Notes under the pieces: generated by a model | Database searches by the model: none | Seen by the model: only the letters and a program-made list of their open reading frames with translations | What the model was told of the DNA's origin: nothing | Shown: one piece after another, positions 43,749-53,088 of the stretch | Numbering within the stretch: position 1 is the stretch's first letter | Layout: every line of letters begins with the position of its first letter | Assembly (NCBI GenBank): GCA_028824415.1 | Contig: JAPPDX010000129.1 | Location: 1 to 64,000 of the forward strand | Source: a bacterium | Lineage (GTDB): Bacteria; Actinomycetota; Acidimicrobiia; Acidimicrobiales; CATQHL01 | Length of the DNA stretch: 64,000 nucleotides | Direction: 5' to 3' | Translations under genes and position numbers: made by a program

Positions 43749-45191
43749 TCAGGGGGTGAACTGCTGGTTGACGTCGGGGTTGTTGACCAGGTCGCACTGC
43801 TGCTGCTCGAACTCGGGGCCGACCGCCTCGTAGGTGCGGATCATTTCGAATCCGTTGGCGCCGTCGGTGACGGCGATGCGGATCGGCACCGTCACGTGGT
43901 GGGCCGCGCCGTCCATCACGACCAGGCCGCGGGGGCTCACGAAGGTGGCGCCCCTCTGCAACTCGGCGATCACCGCTTCGCGGTCGGTGGTGCCGGCTCG
44001 CTCGACCGCCTCGGCCCACATGTGCCAGCCGTCCCAGGTGTCCACGGCCAAGTCGGTTATGTAGGGGTAGTCACTGCCGTAGGCGTCCTGCCAGGCCGCC
44101 ACGAAGGCGGCGTTCTCGGGCGTGTCCAGTTCCTGGTAGTACGAGTAGGCCACGTAGAGGTTCTCCTGGGCGGCGGGCTCGAGGGCGATGTGCTCGTTGC
44201 CCACGCCGAAGGTCGTGGACACGATCGTCATCTCCTCTGCCAGGCCGCTGGCGGCGAACTGGCTGTAGAAGGAGATGTGGGCGCCGCCCACCAGGAAGCT
44301 GAAGATCACGTCGGGATCGGCGTCCTGGATGGCGCTCAGCGTGGTGCCGAACTCACTGACGTCCAGCGGGAAGAAGTCGGTGGCCAGGATCTCGGCCCCC
44401 ACCGTGGGTGCGTACTCCTCGGCCCAGTCGGCGGAGATCTGCCCGTAGTTGTAGTCGGCGGCCAGGACGTAGACCCGGGGACCGATGTGCTCCACCGCCC
44501 AGCGCAGCAGCGGCTCCACCTGCTGGGTGGGCACGGTGCCGGTCACGAATGTGTTGATGTCGCAGACCCCGCCCTCGTACAGGACGTTGTAGAAGTACAG
44601 CATCTCGGCGTCGTCGAACACCGGGCGGATCGCCTCGCGGGAGGCGCTGGTGATGCCGCCCTGCACAACCGCCAGATCCATCGAGGCCAGTCGCTCGGCG
44701 CCGCTTATGTACTCGTTCTGGTCCGACTTGGAGTCCACCTCCACCAACTCCAGCGGTCGGCCCAGCAGGCCGCCGCTGGCGTTGATGTGGTCGATTGCCA
44801 GGCGGGTGGCGTCCACCATCGGCGTGCCGTAGATGTTGAGTGGTCCGGTCTCGTCCAGGATGCTGCCCACCCTGATCGGCTCGCCGGCGGCGGGTTCGGC
44901 GGGCGCGGGTGCCGGGGGCGCAGGTTCCGGTTCGGCGGGCGCAGGCGGCGGAGGCTCCGGGGCCGCCTCCGGTTCGGCGGGCGGCGCCGGTGGCGGTTCG
45001 GGTTCGGCCGCCACCGGTGCGGGGGCGGGCGGTGGTGTCGCGGCCGGCTCGTCGTCGCCGTCGCTGCATGCCGCCCCCAGCAGAGCCACGGCGCAGAGGG
45101 CAACGGCGACGAACTTCAGACGGCCGGACAGGAGGCCGAAGCGGCTCGGCGAGCGGAATCGGGTTGGTTGGGATCGAGCATTGTCGGTCAT
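43749..45191 (-). CDS. HAAT-type ABC transporter substrate-binding lipoprotein (AmiC/UrtA-like)
   Basis: 480 residues. Signal peptide with lipobox LLGAAC (C42), then about 55 residues of Pro/Ala/Glu repeats as a flexible tether, then a type I periplasmic-binding fold from IRVGSILDETGPLNIYG. Segments GGITSASREAIRPVF, FYNVLYEGGVCDINTFVTGTVPTQQ and ADYNYGQISADWAEEY are typical of the urea/short-chain amide binding (UrtA/AmiC/FmdD) branch rather than leucine binding. The ATG at 45191 is chosen over the ORF-track start, which runs into the divergent carboxylase gene. First gene of the transporter operon. Confidence 0.9.
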   Translation of the reverse strand: MTDNARSQPTRFRSPSRFGLLSGRLKFVAVALCAVALLGAACSDGDDEPAATPPPAPAPVAAEPEPPPAPPAEPEAAPEPPPPAPAEPEPAPPAPAPAEPAAGEPIRVGSILDETGPLNIYGTPMVDATRLAIDHINASGGLLGRPLELVEVDSKSDQNEYISGAERLASMDLAVVQGGITSASREAIRPVFDDAEMLYFYNVLYEGGVCDINTFVTGTVPTQQVEPLLRWAVEHIGPRVYVLAADYNYGQISADWAEEYAPTVGAEILATDFFPLDVSEFGTTLSAIQDADPDVIFSFLVGGAHISFYSQFAASGLAEEMTIVSTTFGVGNEHIALEPAAQENLYVAYSYYQELDTPENAAFVAAWQDAYGSDYPYITDLAVDTWDGWHMWAEAVERAGTTDREAVIAELQRGATFVSPRGLVVMDGAAHHVTVPIRIAVTDGANGFEMIRTYEAVGPEFEQQQCDLVNNPDVNQQFTP

Positions 45192-45386
45192 GGTCCTCTC
45201 CCCGGACGATGTGCCTGGCACGGCGATCGGATCGCCGCACGAGGACCGGTGCGGTCCCCGCGTTCGGCATTCGACCAGCCCGCCAGGGTGTCTCGACACC
45301 CCCATTTGCAGGTTTCTTGCCGATTCGCCACCGAGACGGTCCAGGCCCGGGGTGCAGCCGTAGGCTGAATCCGTGCGGGGGATGCG

Positions 45387-46913
45387 ATGAGCGACGTGGG
45401 TCGACGGTTGGCGGAGGCGCGGGCCGCCACCGAGGGTCCCACCGAGGCGGGCGCCGTCAGGCTGTCCCGCCAGAACAAGCTGTACGTGCGGGATCGCTTG
45501 GCGCTGCTCTTCGATCCCGACACGTTCGTGGAGGACGCCCTCTTGGCCAATGCGACCGCCGGCGGCCTGCCCGCCGACGGAGTGATTACTGGCCGTGGCC
45601 TCGTGGAGGGCCGCCCCGCGGTGGCCGTCGCCAACGATCCGACGGTGAAGGCCGGCTCGTGGGGCGCCCGCACCGTGGAGAAGATCATCCGCGCCACCGA
45701 GGTCGCCTTGGCCAACGAGCTGCCGGTCTTCTGGCTGGTCGACTCCGCCGGCGCCCGTATCACCGACCAGGTGGAGCTTTTCCCGGGCCGGCGTGGCGCG
45801 GGGCGCATCTTTCACAATCAGGTGAGGCTGTCGGGCCGGGTGCCGCAGATCTGCTGCCTCTTCGGGCCGTCGGCTGCGGGCGGGGCCTACATCCCGGCGT
45901 TCTGTGACGTGGTGTTCATGGTGGAGGCCAACGCCTCCATGTACCTGGGGTCGCCGCGCATGGCCGAGGTGGTCATCGGCGAGGTGGTGTCGCTGGAGGA
46001 GATGGGCGGCGCTCGCATGCACGCCACCGTCTCGGGCTGCGGCGACAACCTTTTCGCCGACGACGAGTCGGCCATCGAGGCCGCCCGGGCGTGGTTCTCC
46101 TACCTGCCCACCTGCTGGCGCGAGCCCCCGCCTCCGGCGCAGCCCGTGTCGCCGTCACGTGTTCTGGACGGCTCGGCCATTCCCGCCGAGGCCACCCAGG
46201 GCTACGACATGCGCCGGGTCATCGACGGGCTCGTCGACGCCGGCAGCTTCTTCGAGCTGAAGCCCGATTTCGCCCCCGAGCTGATCGTGGGACTGGCCCG
46301 TCTTGACGGCAACTCGGTGGGGATCCTGGCCAACAACCCGGCTGTCAAGGGCGGGGTGCTGTTCAGCGACTCCGCCGACAAGGCGGCGCGGTTCATCTGG
46401 CTGTGCGATGCCTTCAACGTGGCGCTGGTGTACCTGTGCGACGTGCCCGGGTTCATGATCGGCACCGAGGTGGAGCGCGGCGGCATCATCCGACACGGCG
46501 CCAAGATGATCACCGCCGTCTCCGAGGCCACGGTGCCGCAGGTCTCGGTCATCGTGCGCAAGGCCTACGGCGCGGGCTTGTACGCCATGTGCGGTCCCGC
46601 CTTCGATCCCGACGCCTGCCTGGCGCTGCCGAGCGCCTCCATCGCCGTGATGGGCCCCGAGGCCGCGGTCAACGCCGTCTTCGCCAACAAGATCGCCGCC
46701 ATTACCGATCCGGCCGAGCGGGAGGCCTACGTCGCCGCCCAGCGTGAGGCCTACGAGGCCGACGTCGACCTGCTGCGCCTGGCCTCGGACCTGGTCATCG
46801 ACGCGGTCGTCAAACCCCAGGACCTGCGCGACGAGGTCATCCGGCGCCTGGCTCTCGCCGCCGGCAAGGACCGCCACTTCTCCCACCGCCACCACGGCAT
46901 CCCCCCGGTCTGA
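45387..46913 (+). CDS. Acyl-CoA carboxylase carboxyltransferase subunit (propionyl/methylcrotonyl-CoA carboxylase beta type)
   Basis: 508 residues. Both halves of the carboxyltransferase fold are present: N-half DSAGARITDQVELFPGRRGAGRIFHNQV and CCLFGPSAAGGAYIPAFCD, C-half NNPAVKGGVLFSDSADKAARFI, CDVPGFMIGTEVERGGIIRHGAKM and KAYGAGLYAMCG. It transfers a carboxyl group from biotin to an acyl-CoA. No biotin carboxylase or biotin carrier gene is in the window, so the holoenzyme must use unlinked subunits. It is divergent from the ABC transporter operon with 195 bp between. Its last 63 bp recur at 50651-50712. Confidence 0.92.
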   Translation: MSDVGRRLAEARAATEGPTEAGAVRLSRQNKLYVRDRLALLFDPDTFVEDALLANATAGGLPADGVITGRGLVEGRPAVAVANDPTVKAGSWGARTVEKIIRATEVALANELPVFWLVDSAGARITDQVELFPGRRGAGRIFHNQVRLSGRVPQICCLFGPSAAGGAYIPAFCDVVFMVEANASMYLGSPRMAEVVIGEVVSLEEMGGARMHATVSGCGDNLFADDESAIEAARAWFSYLPTCWREPPPPAQPVSPSRVLDGSAIPAEATQGYDMRRVIDGLVDAGSFFELKPDFAPELIVGLARLDGNSVGILANNPAVKGGVLFSDSADKAARFIWLCDAFNVALVYLCDVPGFMIGTEVERGGIIRHGAKMITAVSEATVPQVSVIVRKAYGAGLYAMCGPAFDPDACLALPSASIAVMGPEAAVNAVFANKIAAITDPAEREAYVAAQREAYEADVDLLRLASDLVIDAVVKPQDLRDEVIRRLALAAGKDRHFSHRHHGIPPV

Positions 46914-47069
46914 GAGATCGGCCCGGCCGTCCGTTGTCGGCATTCGAGTTCCGGGCGGCGAACGTGCCAGCCGGGGATGCTCGCGTGCGGTGCTCCAGCC
47001 GATCTCGGGCCGCCCGGCGGCGGTGGTGTCGGATTCGGGTCCCGTCCTTGTGGGCTCGGTCCCGACGAG

Positions 47070-50000
47070 CTAGCTGTTGCCGGCGGACGCGGGCTCGGCG
47101 TTTCGGGTGATGGTGACGGTGTGGGTCTCGTCGGTCGCCGATTCCAGGGTGACGGTGTAGCCGCGGGTGGTGATGCTCTGGCCCTCGGTCAGGATCGGGT
47201 AGGAGTCCAGCCGTCCGTTGCCGGTGTCAGCGGCCAGCCTGATCGGCAGCAGACCTGAATCCTGCGCCCCATCCACGATGTACACCAGAACGCCCTCGGC
47301 GGCCAGGCCGGGGAGTTTGGCACGGGCTCCGTTTGTCCAGTGGAAGTCCCAACCGGCGTCGTAGCCGATGCGGCGCCTGCTCTCGATGACGAGCATCTCG
47401 GTGTCGGATAGCGGTATCGCTGCCATGGCGGGTCCGTCGCCCGGGGCGGCGACGGGCGTCAAGCTGACCGACGTCTCCGGATGCCTGATGCAGCGGATCT
47501 GCGTCTCGTCGAGCCAGCCAAGCAGCCAGCGACTCCACGCCAGCATCTCACGAGCGGTGATTGCGTCGCTGTGTTGAGTAGACGTCGCGCCGTTGGCGTG
47601 GCGCACGATGTACGCGAGTCGCGGGTCGCGCACATCAGTGAGGAAACTGCCCCCGAATCCCATGGGCCCGAAGACTGCTACCGCCCAGACTTTGCCCGGC
47701 GGCGCCTCGGGCAACTGGCGGACGCTGCTGTCGTATAGGTGTCCGTAGAAGTAGTAGTCCGCAAGTCCGAAGTTGTGAAGAAGCTCGTGCGCGGCGACCT
47801 TGCCCCACTGGACCGGCGGACGCGGACGATCCTGGACGGGGAAGGCGTTGATCCGGGTGAGCGCGGGCACGACTCCTTCCCGGGTCGTGGCGGCCCAGCC
47901 TGCGTCACCGCCGCTGAAGTGCGAACTCGGCATGACGAACATCACCGAGTCGATCGCGCTGAAGTCGAAATCTGCGTCGGCGAGCCTTACCGCCATTTCC
48001 GCGAGGGATCGCTGCGCCTCGCCCGTTAGACCCTCGCCAAACTCGGGCGGGCTGTAGTCCGCTCTGAGCCAGCGATGCAGCGGCACGAACTCGATGTCGA
48101 GCTTCCCGTAGCTCGAGGCCTTCAGATATTGCTCCACGACCGGCAGGCCGATCCCTGCTTCGCGTGCGGTCGTGTGAGACGCCGCGGCGTGTGGGAAGTC
48201 TACGAAAAGCACTGCTACCCGCACGGTGCCGTGGGCAGGGAGGGCCCACGGCGGCAGGGGGAAGCCCGCGGTGGTCTGGCTAGTTCCGTGGGGTTTGCAT
48301 GCGTCGGGATCGGCGCTGGTCACGATGGTGACACCGGGCGGTGTGGCCGCCATGGGGGTGAAGTGCCAGCAGGCGATGGTGCCGTTGGTGCGCAGTCCAC
48401 AGACGTGCCGGTTGCCTGCGGTGACCGCGCTGAAACTCCCCGCCGGAGGGCGGGCCAATCCGCCGTTGTAACCCCAGCAGTTGATGGTGGCATCGGTTCT
48501 CAGCCCGCACGAGTACCAAGGGCCCACGGTCACCGAGCTGAACTCTCCGACCGGCGGCGTGCTCTGGCCGTGCCAGTCGGCGCCCCAGCAGGCAACGGTG
48601 GAGTCAACTCGCACGCCGCACGAGTGATCGTTGCCGACCGCCACCGACGTGAAGTAACCCCGGGGTGCTCTGGCCCGGCCGTGGGCGTCGTTCCCCCAGC
48701 AGGCCACAGTGCCATCGTCACGAACGCCACACGAATACAGCACGCCGGCGGCCACCGACGCGAACTCTCCTTCGGGGACGTCGAGCTGGCCGTGCTCGTT
48801 GTCGCCCCAGCAGGTGACGGTGCCACCACCGCCGAGGGCGCACGAGTGAAGCCAGCCCGCGCTGACGGCGCGATACTGCCCGTCGGGAGGGTTGGCCTGG
48901 CCGTGGGAGTTGTCGCCCCAGCACGCGAGCGTGGCGTCGCCGCGCAGTCCACAGGAGTGCCACGTTCCGGCCGAGACCCTGCTGAACTGTCCAGACGGAG
49001 CGCTGGTCCGTCCCGACTTCTGATTCCCCCAACACTCGATGGTGCTGTCGCTGCGCCGCGCGCACGTGTGCTGCGTCCCTGCGTCCAACTCGCTGAAGAG
49101 CCCATCGGGAGCCGCCGTTGGACGACGTGAGTTGCCCCAGCAGGCAATCGCACCATCGGCGCGCAAGCCGCAGCTGTGCAGGCCGCCCGCTGCAACGCTC
49201 TCGAACGCTCCGTCAGGCGCGTTGGCCTGGTCGTAGTGGTTGTCGCCCCAACAGGCGACCGTAGCGTCGCGACGCACACCGCAGGAGTGCCAGATGCCGC
49301 CGCTAACTGCGATGAACTCTCCGCTTGGCGCGCCGGACTGGCCGGTTGAGTCGGCTCCCCAGCAGGTGAGGGCACCGTCGCCGTCGAGTGCGCAGGAGTG
49401 GTGGTCGCCGGAAGCGACGGCACTGAACACGCCGCCGGGCGCCTCCGTTTGACCGTACGTGTTGTCGCCCCAGCAGGTGATGGTGCCGTCGACGCGCAGC
49501 CCACACGAATGCACCACGCCGGCGCTCACCCCGGCGTACGTCCCAGCGGGCACGAGCCCCTGCCCGGAGCCGTTGCTGCCCCAGCAGACCACGCGGTTGT
49601 TCGTGGCGACGGCGCACGAGTGATACGCGCCCGCGGTGATCGAGTGGAAGTACCCGACGGGGGCATTGGTCTGTTGGTGGGTTCTGTCGCCCCAGCAGAC
49701 AATGGTCGAGTCCAGCTTCAGGCCGCAGGTATGGCGGGCCCCGGCCGCGAGGGCGCTGAACTCTCCGGGGGGAGCGTCAGCCTGTCTCCAGCCGTTCTCG
49801 CCCCAGCAAGTGACGCCGCCGTCGCGACGCACCCCGCACGAGTGATAGAAGCCCGCCGCTATCCCGGAGTAGACGGTGGTGGTGCTCGTCGTTGCCGCGG
49901 TGCCATCGGCTGCCACCCTAAGCCTCAGCGGTGAGCTGCGGAGCCATCGGCCGATGTCGGCGTCAGGGGGCAACAAGCGCACCCTTGGGAGGATTCGTTC

Positions 50001-50393
50001 GCTCCAGGAGTCTCTGGTCAAGCGCTGCTCGACCCCGAACTCGACCCTGCCGTCGTCGAGCCTGCGGGCCGCGATCCGCAGCGTCGTCCCGGGGTCCCTC
50101 ACGTCGACTGCCAGCGGGGAGCTGCGGAGCCATCGGCCGACGTCGGCGTCGGCAGGGAAGAAGCGCAGTCTCGGGAGGATTCGCTCGCTCCAGGAGTCGC
50201 CGCTCAGGCGCCGCTCGACCCCGAACTCGACCCTGCCGCTGTCGAGCCTCCGCGCCACGATGCGTACGTCGGCATCCGCGCCCGACGGATCAGCCGCTTG
50301 TTGCTCCTGACCAGTCGCAACCGCCGCGACGGTGCCGACGCCGAGGACAGCGAGCAGCGCCGCCACCGCGACTCGGACCAGCGCCACTCTCAT
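47070..50393 (-). CDS. Secreted RCC1-repeat protein fused to a C-terminal M6-like zinc metalloprotease
   Basis: About 1107 residues. A signal-type N-terminus (MRVALVRVAVAALLAVLGVGTVAAV), then two copies of a roughly 55-residue module (VRIVARRLDSGRVEFGVERRL to FFPADADVGRWLRSSPL), then 14 RCC1-like repeats of about 37 residues, each with two Cys (HSCGLR...CWGDN), enough for two seven-bladed propellers. The C-terminal third has the metalloprotease motif HELLHNFG followed by DYY, and ends with a beta-rich part. Likely exported; the propeller may bind carbohydrate or protein and the protease act on it, but substrates are unknown. ATG at 50393 is chosen as it directly begins the signal peptide. Confidence 0.85.
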   Translation of the reverse strand: MRVALVRVAVAALLAVLGVGTVAAVATGQEQQAADPSGADADVRIVARRLDSGRVEFGVERRLSGDSWSERILPRLRFFPADADVGRWLRSSPLAVDVRDPGTTLRIAARRLDDGRVEFGVEQRLTRDSWSERILPRVRLLPPDADIGRWLRSSPLRLRVAADGTAATTSTTTVYSGIAAGFYHSCGVRRDGGVTCWGENGWRQADAPPGEFSALAAGARHTCGLKLDSTIVCWGDRTHQQTNAPVGYFHSITAGAYHSCAVATNNRVVCWGSNGSGQGLVPAGTYAGVSAGVVHSCGLRVDGTITCWGDNTYGQTEAPGGVFSAVASGDHHSCALDGDGALTCWGADSTGQSGAPSGEFIAVSGGIWHSCGVRRDATVACWGDNHYDQANAPDGAFESVAAGGLHSCGLRADGAIACWGNSRRPTAAPDGLFSELDAGTQHTCARRSDSTIECWGNQKSGRTSAPSGQFSRVSAGTWHSCGLRGDATLACWGDNSHGQANPPDGQYRAVSAGWLHSCALGGGGTVTCWGDNEHGQLDVPEGEFASVAAGVLYSCGVRDDGTVACWGNDAHGRARAPRGYFTSVAVGNDHSCGVRVDSTVACWGADWHGQSTPPVGEFSSVTVGPWYSCGLRTDATINCWGYNGGLARPPAGSFSAVTAGNRHVCGLRTNGTIACWHFTPMAATPPGVTIVTSADPDACKPHGTSQTTAGFPLPPWALPAHGTVRVAVLFVDFPHAAASHTTAREAGIGLPVVEQYLKASSYGKLDIEFVPLHRWLRADYSPPEFGEGLTGEAQRSLAEMAVRLADADFDFSAIDSVMFVMPSSHFSGGDAGWAATTREGVVPALTRINAFPVQDRPRPPVQWGKVAAHELLHNFGLADYYFYGHLYDSSVRQLPEAPPGKVWAVAVFGPMGFGGSFLTDVRDPRLAYIVRHANGATSTQHSDAITAREMLAWSRWLLGWLDETQIRCIRHPETSVSLTPVAAPGDGPAMAAIPLSDTEMLVIESRRRIGYDAGWDFHWTNGARAKLPGLAAEGVLVYIVDGAQDSGLLPIRLAADTGNGRLDSYPILTEGQSITTRGYTVTLESATDETHTVTITRNAEPASAGNS

Positions 50394-50771
50394 GCAGCGT
50401 CTCGGCTCCGGGCCAACTCGGCCCCCTTCTCCTGCCCGCACGACCCGGTCAGAGTCTGCGGGCCGCGTCCTGCTGGCTGGCTGCCACAGACGCGAGGCTC
50501 TCGATGCTCAGCGCCACGATGACACCGCCACGCCGACCTGCGCGAGTCGACGCATCACGTCAGATCCCCTCGCTCCCTGTTCCTTGCCGGGCTTCGTCGA
50601 TACCTTCGGACCAAGTCCGGCCACAATAGTTGTGACGATTCCGCATGCGGGCTCTCGCCGCCGGCGGGACCGCCATTTCTCCCACCGCCACCACGGCATC
50701 CCCCTGGTCTGAACGTCCCCCTGGTCGATTCCCGAGAGGAGTGGTCGGGAACGGCGCGAGCGATCAGCCGG
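50394..50771. other. 378-bp spacer between the two RCC1-repeat genes
   Basis: Contains the stranded 3' fragment of the carboxyltransferase gene (50651-50712) and otherwise no gene or strong hairpin that I can see. It should carry the promoter or leader of the metalloprotease gene, but no boxes are assignable. Confidence 0.6.
50651..50712 (+). pseudogene. Duplicated 3' end of the acyl-CoA carboxyltransferase gene
   Basis: 62 bp matching 46851-46913 with about four substitutions and a one-base deletion, up to and including the TGA stop. The encoded tail (RHFSHRHHGIPLV) matches the true C-terminus (RHFSHRHHGIPPV). Only the terminal fragment is present, so it is a non-functional relic of duplication or insertion around the metalloprotease gene. 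Confidence 0.9.
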
Positions 50772-52892
50772 TCAGGGGCGTACGAACTGCACGCCGTTGG
50801 GCGGGGCGATCACGGTCGAGCGGCCCCAGCAATCGACGGTGCCGCCGGGGCGCAGGCCACAGGAGTGGTCCAGGGACGCCGTGATGGCGATGAACGTCCC
50901 GACCGGCGCGTCCGACTGGCCGTTGTCGTTGGTTCCCCAACAGGACACCGTGGCGTCGGTCCGGAGTCCGCATGTGTGGGTGCCGCCGGCTGCCAGCGCG
51001 GTGAACGTCCCGCTCGGTGCGTCCGTCTGCCCGTGGGTGTTCAAGCCCCAGCAGGCAACCGTACGGTCGGTGCGGATCCCGCAGGTGTGAACGGTCCCCG
51101 CAACGACCGCGCTGAAAGTCTCCCTCGGGGGTTTAGCACTGCCGTTGCGGTCGAGTCCCCAGCAACCGACGGTCCCGGCGCGGCGGAGCGCGCACGAGTG
51201 CAGGTGACCGGCGGCGACGGCGGTCGCGTCGCGGATCGAGCCCGAGGAGGCCTGGTGCATCGAGTTGCTGCCCCAGCAGACGACCGAGCCACTGGTGCGA
51301 ACGCCGCAGGTGTGCCGGCCTCCGGCCGAGATTGCCGTGAAACGCCCGCCGGGCGCGTCCGCCTGCCGGGTGTCGTTCATCCCCCAGCAGGCGACGGTGC
51401 CGTCCGTACCGAGCGCGCAGAGGTGGCTGCCGCCGGCGGTGATGGCGGTGAACTGCCCGCGCGGCGCGTCCGTCTGGCCGTGGGCGTTGTTGCCCCAGCA
51501 GGCAATTGTGCGGTCGGGGCGCAGCCCGCACGTCTGGAAGTAGCCGGCCGCGAGCGTCGTGAACTCCCCGCCCGGGTCCTCTGCGCGCTGCATCACGTCG
51601 TACCCCCAGCACTCGACGGTGCCGTTGGGGCGCAGACCGCACGAGTGATTGCCGCCGGAGGCCACCGATGTGAACTGCCCTCCGGGCGGGTCCGTCTCAC
51701 CGGCGGCGTTATGGCCCCAGCAGGCAACCGTTCCGTTGGTCCGGATCCCGCACGAGTGAAAGCTCCCCGTGCTGACGGCGCGGAACGTCCCGTCAGGTGC
51801 ATCCGTCTGGCCGAACGGGAACTGCAGGAGGTTGCCGGCGCAGGCGACGGTCCGGTCGGCGCGGATGACACACGCATGGAAGACGCCGACGGAGACCGCT
51901 CGGTATTGACCGTCGAACTCCTCGAGTTCAGCGAGCGAGAGGCCCCAACAGTCGATCGTCCGATCTCGGCGCAGGCCGCACGAGGGTGTCGGACCGACGT
52001 CGATCTGCCTGAACTCACCGTCCGGGATGAAGGCACCCACCTCGCCCCAGCATCGGACCGCGCCGCTCGTGCGCAGCCCGCAGGTCTGGTTGTGGGCGGC
52101 CGTGATGGTGCTGAACCGACCTGATTGCGCCGACGCCTGACCGTGGTCGTTCCTGCCCCAGCAGGCCACCGTGCGGTCGGCTCGGATGGCGCACCCGTGC
52201 CCGTTGCCGGCGGCGACGGCGGTGAAGGTGCCGTCAGGGGGATCTTCCCTCTCCTCGCCGGTCGAGCCCCAGCATTCGATGCCGCCACCGGTGGTCAGCC
52301 CGCACGAGTAGCCGGATCCGGCGGCGATGGCGGTGAACCTCACCGCCGGTGTCGTGGCTGGCACGGGCTGCGATTCCCACACCGTCAGCGGTGTGCTGAC
52401 CAGCCAGCGCCCCACCCGGGTGGCGGCGGGGAAGAAGCGCTGCCTCGGCAACAACCGCTCGCCCCAGGAGCCGTCGGACTCGCGGCGCTGGAGCGCGAAC
52501 TCGATGCGGTTGTCGGCATCGCGCCGCGCCACGATGCGCACCTCGACATCGCCGACGGGTGCCTCGTCCGCCGCGGTCTCCAGACTCAGCGACAGCGGCG
52601 TGCTGACCAGCCAGTGCCCCACACGCGACTCCGCTGGGAAGAAACGACGGGTGGGCAGAAGCCGCTCGCCCCAGGAGTCGTCCGGCTGCTGTTGCTGCAG
52701 CGCGAACTCCGTGCGCCCGTCGGCGATGCGCTGCGCTGTGATGCGGACCGTGATTTCCGGCTGCTCGGCGCGGGCGTCCTCCTGTGCTCCGACGGCGGAG
52801 GGCATGGCCGCGATCGCTGCAACGGCGAGCAGCGCCACGACTGCCCGCCAAACGAGGCGAGCGCCGCGCCTGGTCCCCCGTGGTGTCGCCAT
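50772..52892 (-). CDS. Secreted RCC1-repeat protein (propeller only, no protease domain)
   Basis: 706 residues. Signal peptide (VVALLAVAAIAAMPSAVGAQ), two copies of the same roughly 55-residue module as in the neighbour (VRITAQRIADGRTEFALQQQQ to FFPAESRVGHWLVSTPL), then 14 RCC1-like repeats with paired Cys (HSCGLRPNGTVECWG). It ends right after repeat 14 (PPNGVQFVRP). A paralogue of the metalloprotease fusion that lacks the catalytic part; they lie in tandem on the minus strand. The regular Cys pairs suggest disulfide-stabilised blades outside the cell. Function unknown; binding is more likely than catalysis. Confidence 0.85.
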   Translation of the reverse strand: MATPRGTRRGARLVWRAVVALLAVAAIAAMPSAVGAQEDARAEQPEITVRITAQRIADGRTEFALQQQQPDDSWGERLLPTRRFFPAESRVGHWLVSTPLSLSLETAADEAPVGDVEVRIVARRDADNRIEFALQRRESDGSWGERLLPRQRFFPAATRVGRWLVSTPLTVWESQPVPATTPAVRFTAIAAGSGYSCGLTTGGGIECWGSTGEEREDPPDGTFTAVAAGNGHGCAIRADRTVACWGRNDHGQASAQSGRFSTITAAHNQTCGLRTSGAVRCWGEVGAFIPDGEFRQIDVGPTPSCGLRRDRTIDCWGLSLAELEEFDGQYRAVSVGVFHACVIRADRTVACAGNLLQFPFGQTDAPDGTFRAVSTGSFHSCGIRTNGTVACWGHNAAGETDPPGGQFTSVASGGNHSCGLRPNGTVECWGYDVMQRAEDPGGEFTTLAAGYFQTCGLRPDRTIACWGNNAHGQTDAPRGQFTAITAGGSHLCALGTDGTVACWGMNDTRQADAPGGRFTAISAGGRHTCGVRTSGSVVCWGSNSMHQASSGSIRDATAVAAGHLHSCALRRAGTVGCWGLDRNGSAKPPRETFSAVVAGTVHTCGIRTDRTVACWGLNTHGQTDAPSGTFTALAAGGTHTCGLRTDATVSCWGTNDNGQSDAPVGTFIAITASLDHSCGLRPGGTVDCWGRSTVIAPPNGVQFVRP

Positions 52893-53088
52893 CCCGGCCC
52901 CTCTCTAGTCTCCACGCGCGGCGCTGACCTCGCAGTCGTGCTCTCGGCGCCGGCCGGTGCCGCTTCCTCACATCATGCCTCAGCCGAGACGCATGATCGA
53001 AAGGCGACCGGTTCACGTGGGCGCAGGCCGACCGAGTTGGCTGTCCGATCCGATTGCCGGGGTTGACCGCTGGGAATATTCTCGGTCC

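Noticed and set aside
45192-46022. N-terminal extension of the HAAT binding protein
   Set aside because: It runs antisense into the carboxyltransferase gene; the signal peptide and lipobox begin at the ATG at 45191.
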